A DNA stretch of 34,129 nt from Chthoniobacteraceae bacterium (lineage in GTDB: Bacteria > Verrucomicrobiota > Verrucomicrobiia > Chthoniobacterales > Chthoniobacteraceae). The position numbers and the translations under genes are program-made. Location: assembly GCA_947476045.1 (NCBI GenBank), contig CANJNZ010000049.1, forward strand, positions 1-34,129, written 5' to 3'. Within the stretch, counting starts at the first letter, position 1. Each line of letters opens with the position of its first letter. Of the stretch, positions 31,350 through 34,129 are shown in pieces. The notes under the pieces are model-generated. The model made no database searches. It was not told the DNA's origin and saw only the letters and a program-made list of their open reading frames with translations.

Positions 31350-33842
31350 ATGACGGAGTTTCTCCTCAAACTTTGCGGAGTGAAAGTGGAGAGCGCCTCG
31401 CATGTGTCAGGTGCGGAGTTTGTGTTGCGCAACAAGGCGTGGATGGGCTGGGTCATCACGCTCGCCATCGTGCTTTCGGTGCTCACGTGGTTTTCCTACC
31501 GCGACACGCGCGACATGACGAAGCACTGGAAGCGCCGCATTCTCATCGCGCTGCGGATGCTCCTTTTCGCCCTACTGCTGTTGCTACTGCTCAGGCCGGT
31601 GCTCGCTTTCACCATCGAATCAGCCATCCGCCGCACACTGCTCACGCTCGTGGATGCGACCGGCAGCATGAAAATCCAGGACCCGCGTTTTGATCCGAGC
31701 GACCTGAAACGCGCCGCCATCGCGAAGGGCCTGCTCGATCCGAAGAAGGGTCTGGAGCAGACGCTCGACGCGAATCAGGCCGCCGGCGTGAAACTTCTCC
31801 CGCGCGTGGACGTGATGCGCGCGATGCTGAAAAACGAGCAGCTCAATCTCTGGCCGCAACTCGTCAAGGAACTCGATCTCGGCACATTCACCTTCGGCCA
31901 GGCGCTCAGCGAATTCGGCGGCGAGGCCGTCGCGCCGATGCCCCAGCCCGGCGCACCGCAGCAGGGCGCAAAGCCCATTGATCCCGCGATGCTCTCCGCG
32001 ACGTGGCTCGACAAAATTGACCCGAAAGCCACCGCCACCGCCGTCGGCGACGCCCTGCGCGAACTCCTCAACCGCAAGCGCGGCCAGGCGCTCGCCGGCA
32101 TCTTTCTCGTCACCGATGGCGCGAGCAACTTCGGCGCACCGCCGCTCGAATCCGCACGCCTCGCCAAGCAGGAAGGCGTCCCGCTTTTCATCTACGGCGT
32201 CGGCATCACCTCGCCGCGCGATCTCATCGTCGGCAGCCTGCTCACGCAGGAAGTCGCGTTTGTAAAAGACGAACTGCCCGTGACCGTGCGCGTGCGCGGG
32301 CAGGGGCTGAAAGGCGAGAGCGCGAAGCTCGTGATGACGCTCATCCCCACGAAGGGCGGCGATGGCGAGGTCGTCGTGACGAAGGACATCACTTTCACCG
32401 ACGACGAAGACCTCGTGCTGCCCGTCCCTTTCACGCCGAAGGAAATCGGTGAATACGAACTGCGCGCGAGCATTGACCCGCGCAACGACGAAGCCTCCAA
32501 GGACAACAACTCCATCTCGCAGCGCCTTCGCGTCATAGACTCGAAAGTCAAAGTCCTCTACGTCGAGAGCACGCCGCGCTGGGAATTCCGCTATCTCCAA
32601 AACACCCTCCTGCGCGACCGTCGGCTCGACATCAAATACGTCCTCCTGCAAGGCGACCCCGCCATCGCCGAGGGCGCGAACACTCCTTTCCTCGCCAAGA
32701 TTCCCGCCACGAAGGACGAGCTTTTCAAATTCGACCTCATCATCCTCGGCGACGTCGCCGCAAAGGACTTCACGCCCGAGCAGCTCGCCGCGTTCGATGA
32801 GTTCCTGCAAAAATTCGGCGGCTCCATGCTTTTCATCGCCGGGCCGCGCGGCAACCCCTCCACGTTCGCGGGCACCACGCTCGAAAAACTCCTCCCCGTC
32901 GAACTCGAACCCGCCGCCGTCGCACAGCAGCCCGTCGCACCCGGCGTCGGCATCATCGCCGAGCTGACCCCGCAGGGCCGCGCCAACCCGATGTTCAAGC
33001 TCAGCTCCAGCGACGAGGAAAACGCCGCCATCTGGAAAAAATTCGGCAAGCTCTACTGGAACGCCCGCGTCCTCCGCGCCAAGGCCGCCGCGCAAGTCCT
33101 GCTCGTGGACGCCGACCCCACCCACGCCAACCGCCACGGCAAAAACGTCCTCGCCGCCTTTCACCAATACGGACTCGGCCAGGCCCTCTACATCGGCACC
33201 GACAACACCTGGCGCTGGCGGCGCAACACCGGCGACCGCTACCACACTCTCCTCTGGGGCCAAATCGCGCAGAAACTCGGCCTCCACCACCTCCTCGGCG
33301 GCAGCAAACGCACCCAGTTCACCGTGGACAAACAAAGCTACACCACCGGCGAGCGCGTCACCGTCTATGCTCGCCTTTACAGCGCCGACTTCACACCCGT
33401 CCGCGACCAGACCATCGAGGCCGGCTACACCGTCCGCGTCGCAGGCACGCCGGGACCGAAGCAGGACATCCTCCTCCGCGCCGTGCCCGATCAAGCCGGG
33501 ATGTTCCGCGCCGATTTCGTCGCCCTTTCCCCCGGCCTCCATCAGTTCGCCGTGAAAAGCGATCCCACCACGCTGATCGAATTCAACGTCACCGAACCCA
33601 AATACGAAAGCGGCGAAACCGCCATGAACGAAGCCCTGCTCAAACAAATGGCCGAAGCCAGCGGCGGGGCCTACTTCCGCGAAGAAAACCTCTGGAAACT
33701 CCCCGAAGCCATCTCCGCCAAAGCCGAGCGCATCCAAAGCAGCATCGACGGCGAACTCTGGTCATCCCCGCTCTTCTTCGCCCTCATCCTCATCGTCGCC
33801 AGCATCGAGTGGTTCCTGCGCAAGCGCTGGCAGCTCAAGTGA
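31350..33842 (+). CDS. VWA / glutamine-amidotransferase-like membrane protein
   Basis: An 830-residue protein. Two transmembrane helices (about 33-49 and 64-88) lead into a von Willebrand A domain with VDATGSMKI (Asp102, Thr104, Ser106: a MIDAS with Thr in the middle position) and FLVTDGASN at about 252-260. Next come a beta-sandwich region (about 290-395) and a class I glutamine-amidotransferase-like domain (about 400-520: KVLYVESTPRWEFRYLQNTL, DLIILGDVAAKDFTPEQLAAFDEFLQKFGGSMLFIAG) with no obvious catalytic cysteine. A third helix lies near 806-822. Large proteins of this plan are common in Planctomycetota and Verrucomicrobiota, often beside MoxR/Bat genes, which are not seen here. Likely envelope function; unknown in detail. 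Follows der by 6 bp. Confidence 0.88.
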   Translation: MTEFLLKLCGVKVESASHVSGAEFVLRNKAWMGWVITLAIVLSVLTWFSYRDTRDMTKHWKRRILIALRMLLFALLLLLLLRPVLAFTIESAIRRTLLTLVDATGSMKIQDPRFDPSDLKRAAIAKGLLDPKKGLEQTLDANQAAGVKLLPRVDVMRAMLKNEQLNLWPQLVKELDLGTFTFGQALSEFGGEAVAPMPQPGAPQQGAKPIDPAMLSATWLDKIDPKATATAVGDALRELLNRKRGQALAGIFLVTDGASNFGAPPLESARLAKQEGVPLFIYGVGITSPRDLIVGSLLTQEVAFVKDELPVTVRVRGQGLKGESAKLVMTLIPTKGGDGEVVVTKDITFTDDEDLVLPVPFTPKEIGEYELRASIDPRNDEASKDNNSISQRLRVIDSKVKVLYVESTPRWEFRYLQNTLLRDRRLDIKYVLLQGDPAIAEGANTPFLAKIPATKDELFKFDLIILGDVAAKDFTPEQLAAFDEFLQKFGGSMLFIAGPRGNPSTFAGTTLEKLLPVELEPAAVAQQPVAPGVGIIAELTPQGRANPMFKLSSSDEENAAIWKKFGKLYWNARVLRAKAAAQVLLVDADPTHANRHGKNVLAAFHQYGLGQALYIGTDNTWRWRRNTGDRYHTLLWGQIAQKLGLHHLLGGSKRTQFTVDKQSYTTGERVTVYARLYSADFTPVRDQTIEAGYTVRVAGTPGPKQDILLRAVPDQAGMFRADFVALSPGLHQFAVKSDPTTLIEFNVTEPKYESGETAMNEALLKQMAEASGGAYFREENLWKLPEAISAKAERIQSSIDGELWSSPLFFALILIVASIEWFLRKRWQLK

Positions 33843-33881
33843 TGGTCGCCGCTGTAGTTTTCATTTAAAAATATACCAACG

Positions 33882-34004
33882 ATGCAGCATGTTTTGATCA
33901 TTCACGAAGTGGCGGACTACCCAGCATGGAAGAAAGTTTTCGATGCCGCTGCGGGCATTCGGAAGGAAGCGGGCGAGCGGTCTTATACCATCTGCTCAAA
34001 TTAA
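33882..34004 (+). pseudogene. truncated antibiotic-biosynthesis-monooxygenase-like gene
   Basis: Forty codons from an ATG at 33882 to a TAA at 34002-34004. The first 35 residues (MQHVLIIHEVADYPAWKKVF, then DAAAGIRKEAGERSY) match the start of small ferredoxin-like alpha/beta-barrel proteins of the ABM family, normally about 95 residues. After GERSY the sequence changes to TICSN and stops, and nothing resembling the remaining strands follows. The gene therefore seems cut off at about 33985-33995, where a reverse-strand partial gene begins to take over. Insertion of a mobile element, or a rearrangement, is the simplest reading. Confidence 0.6.
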
Positions 34005-34129
34005 ACAGACATTCGAGTTTTCCGCATAGCGTTTAGTTGAACCAGCAGCCAGTCGCGACCGATGAGTTGGAGGACGGATTTGGCGTCCTCCCAGTAACGT
34101 TGCAGGGTGTCCCTCATTCGATGCCGGAG
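34001..34129 (-). CDS. C-terminal end of a gene entering from the right edge
   Basis: An open reverse-strand frame covers 42 codons from the window edge to a TAA at 34003-34001. It reads like a real protein end: a helical, Arg/Trp/Leu-rich segment (RYWEDAKSVLQLIGRDWLLV) followed by NAMRKTRMSV. I cannot name the family from this piece. Its position against a truncated gene suggests the transposase of an insertion sequence, but no terminal inverted repeat could be confirmed because the other end is outside the window. Confidence 0.45.
   Translation of the reverse strand, partial: LRHRMRDTLQRYWEDAKSVLQLIGRDWLLVQLNAMRKTRMSV

Noticed and set aside
31620-33737. A 705-codon reverse-strand open frame
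   Set aside because: It lies exactly opposite the VWA gene; its product is Gly/Ala/Glu/Phe-rich and domain-free, as expected from the complement of GC-rich coding DNA.
1-34129. CRISPR array, tRNA, rRNA or prophage
   Set aside because: No regularly spaced long repeats, no tRNA-like cloverleaf, no rRNA segments and no phage structural genes were seen; the only repeats are short heptamer arrays and one palindrome.

Overview
The window is a gene-dense bacterial chromosome segment that most resembles the phylum Verrucomicrobiota. This is inferred from gene content, not from a marker gene: a PEP-CTERM-anchored SUMF1-fold protein, a TIGR03790-type protein, a Tat-exported DUF3500 protein, exported proteins resembling the secretin core of this phylum, a large VWA membrane protein, high GC, weak Shine-Dalgarno signals and heptameric intergenic repeats. 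No rRNA, tRNA, CRISPR array or intact prophage was found. Most genes are housekeeping, and no gap between genes exceeds 300 bp.

Layout. 0-6 kb: a secreted SUMF1-like PEP-CTERM protein; a reverse pair (DUF1858-rhodanese, then NifU/IscU-like scaffold); a forward phosphatidylethanolamine pair (psd, pssA); a proline-rich membrane-anchored protein; an A-type Fe-S carrier. 6-14.6 kb: endonuclease-type mutL facing a PolX/PHP DNA polymerase across a REPIN-like palindrome, then a small exported unknown, an ArfB-like release factor, a DUF2851 protein, a nitroreductase coupled to yhbY, and an exported trypsin-like protease. 14.6-21.8 kb: argJ and argB, a coupled MBL-hydrolase/TIGR03790 pair, a DUF3500 protein and an unusual aldehyde dehydrogenase. 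21.8-27.7 kb: a reverse-strand run of glmS, hemQ, larE and three overlapping paralogous exported genes. 27.8-34.1 kb: a CbpA-like DnaJ protein, an OprO/P-like porin, der, a VWA/glutamine-amidotransferase-like membrane protein, and at the right edge a monooxygenase-family gene cut off next to a partial reverse-strand gene.

How the genes work together. psd and pssA are consecutive steps of PE synthesis; argJ and argB supply the ornithine branch; the rhodanese, NifU-like and HesB/IscA proteins are sulfur and Fe-S handling functions. MutL and PolX both act on DNA repair but converge and are not an operon. Start/stop overlaps of four bases couple nitroreductase-yhbY, MBL-TIGR03790, hemQ-larE and the three paralogues at 21.8-24.1 kb.

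The best candidate for something undescribed is that three-gene operon. Each protein has a signal peptide and retains sequence hallmarks of the secretin core, but has no room for the periplasmic N-domains of a real secretin. Two families of small intergenic repeats are also worth following: 7-bp-period arrays, one of them as an inverted pair, and a REPIN-like element.
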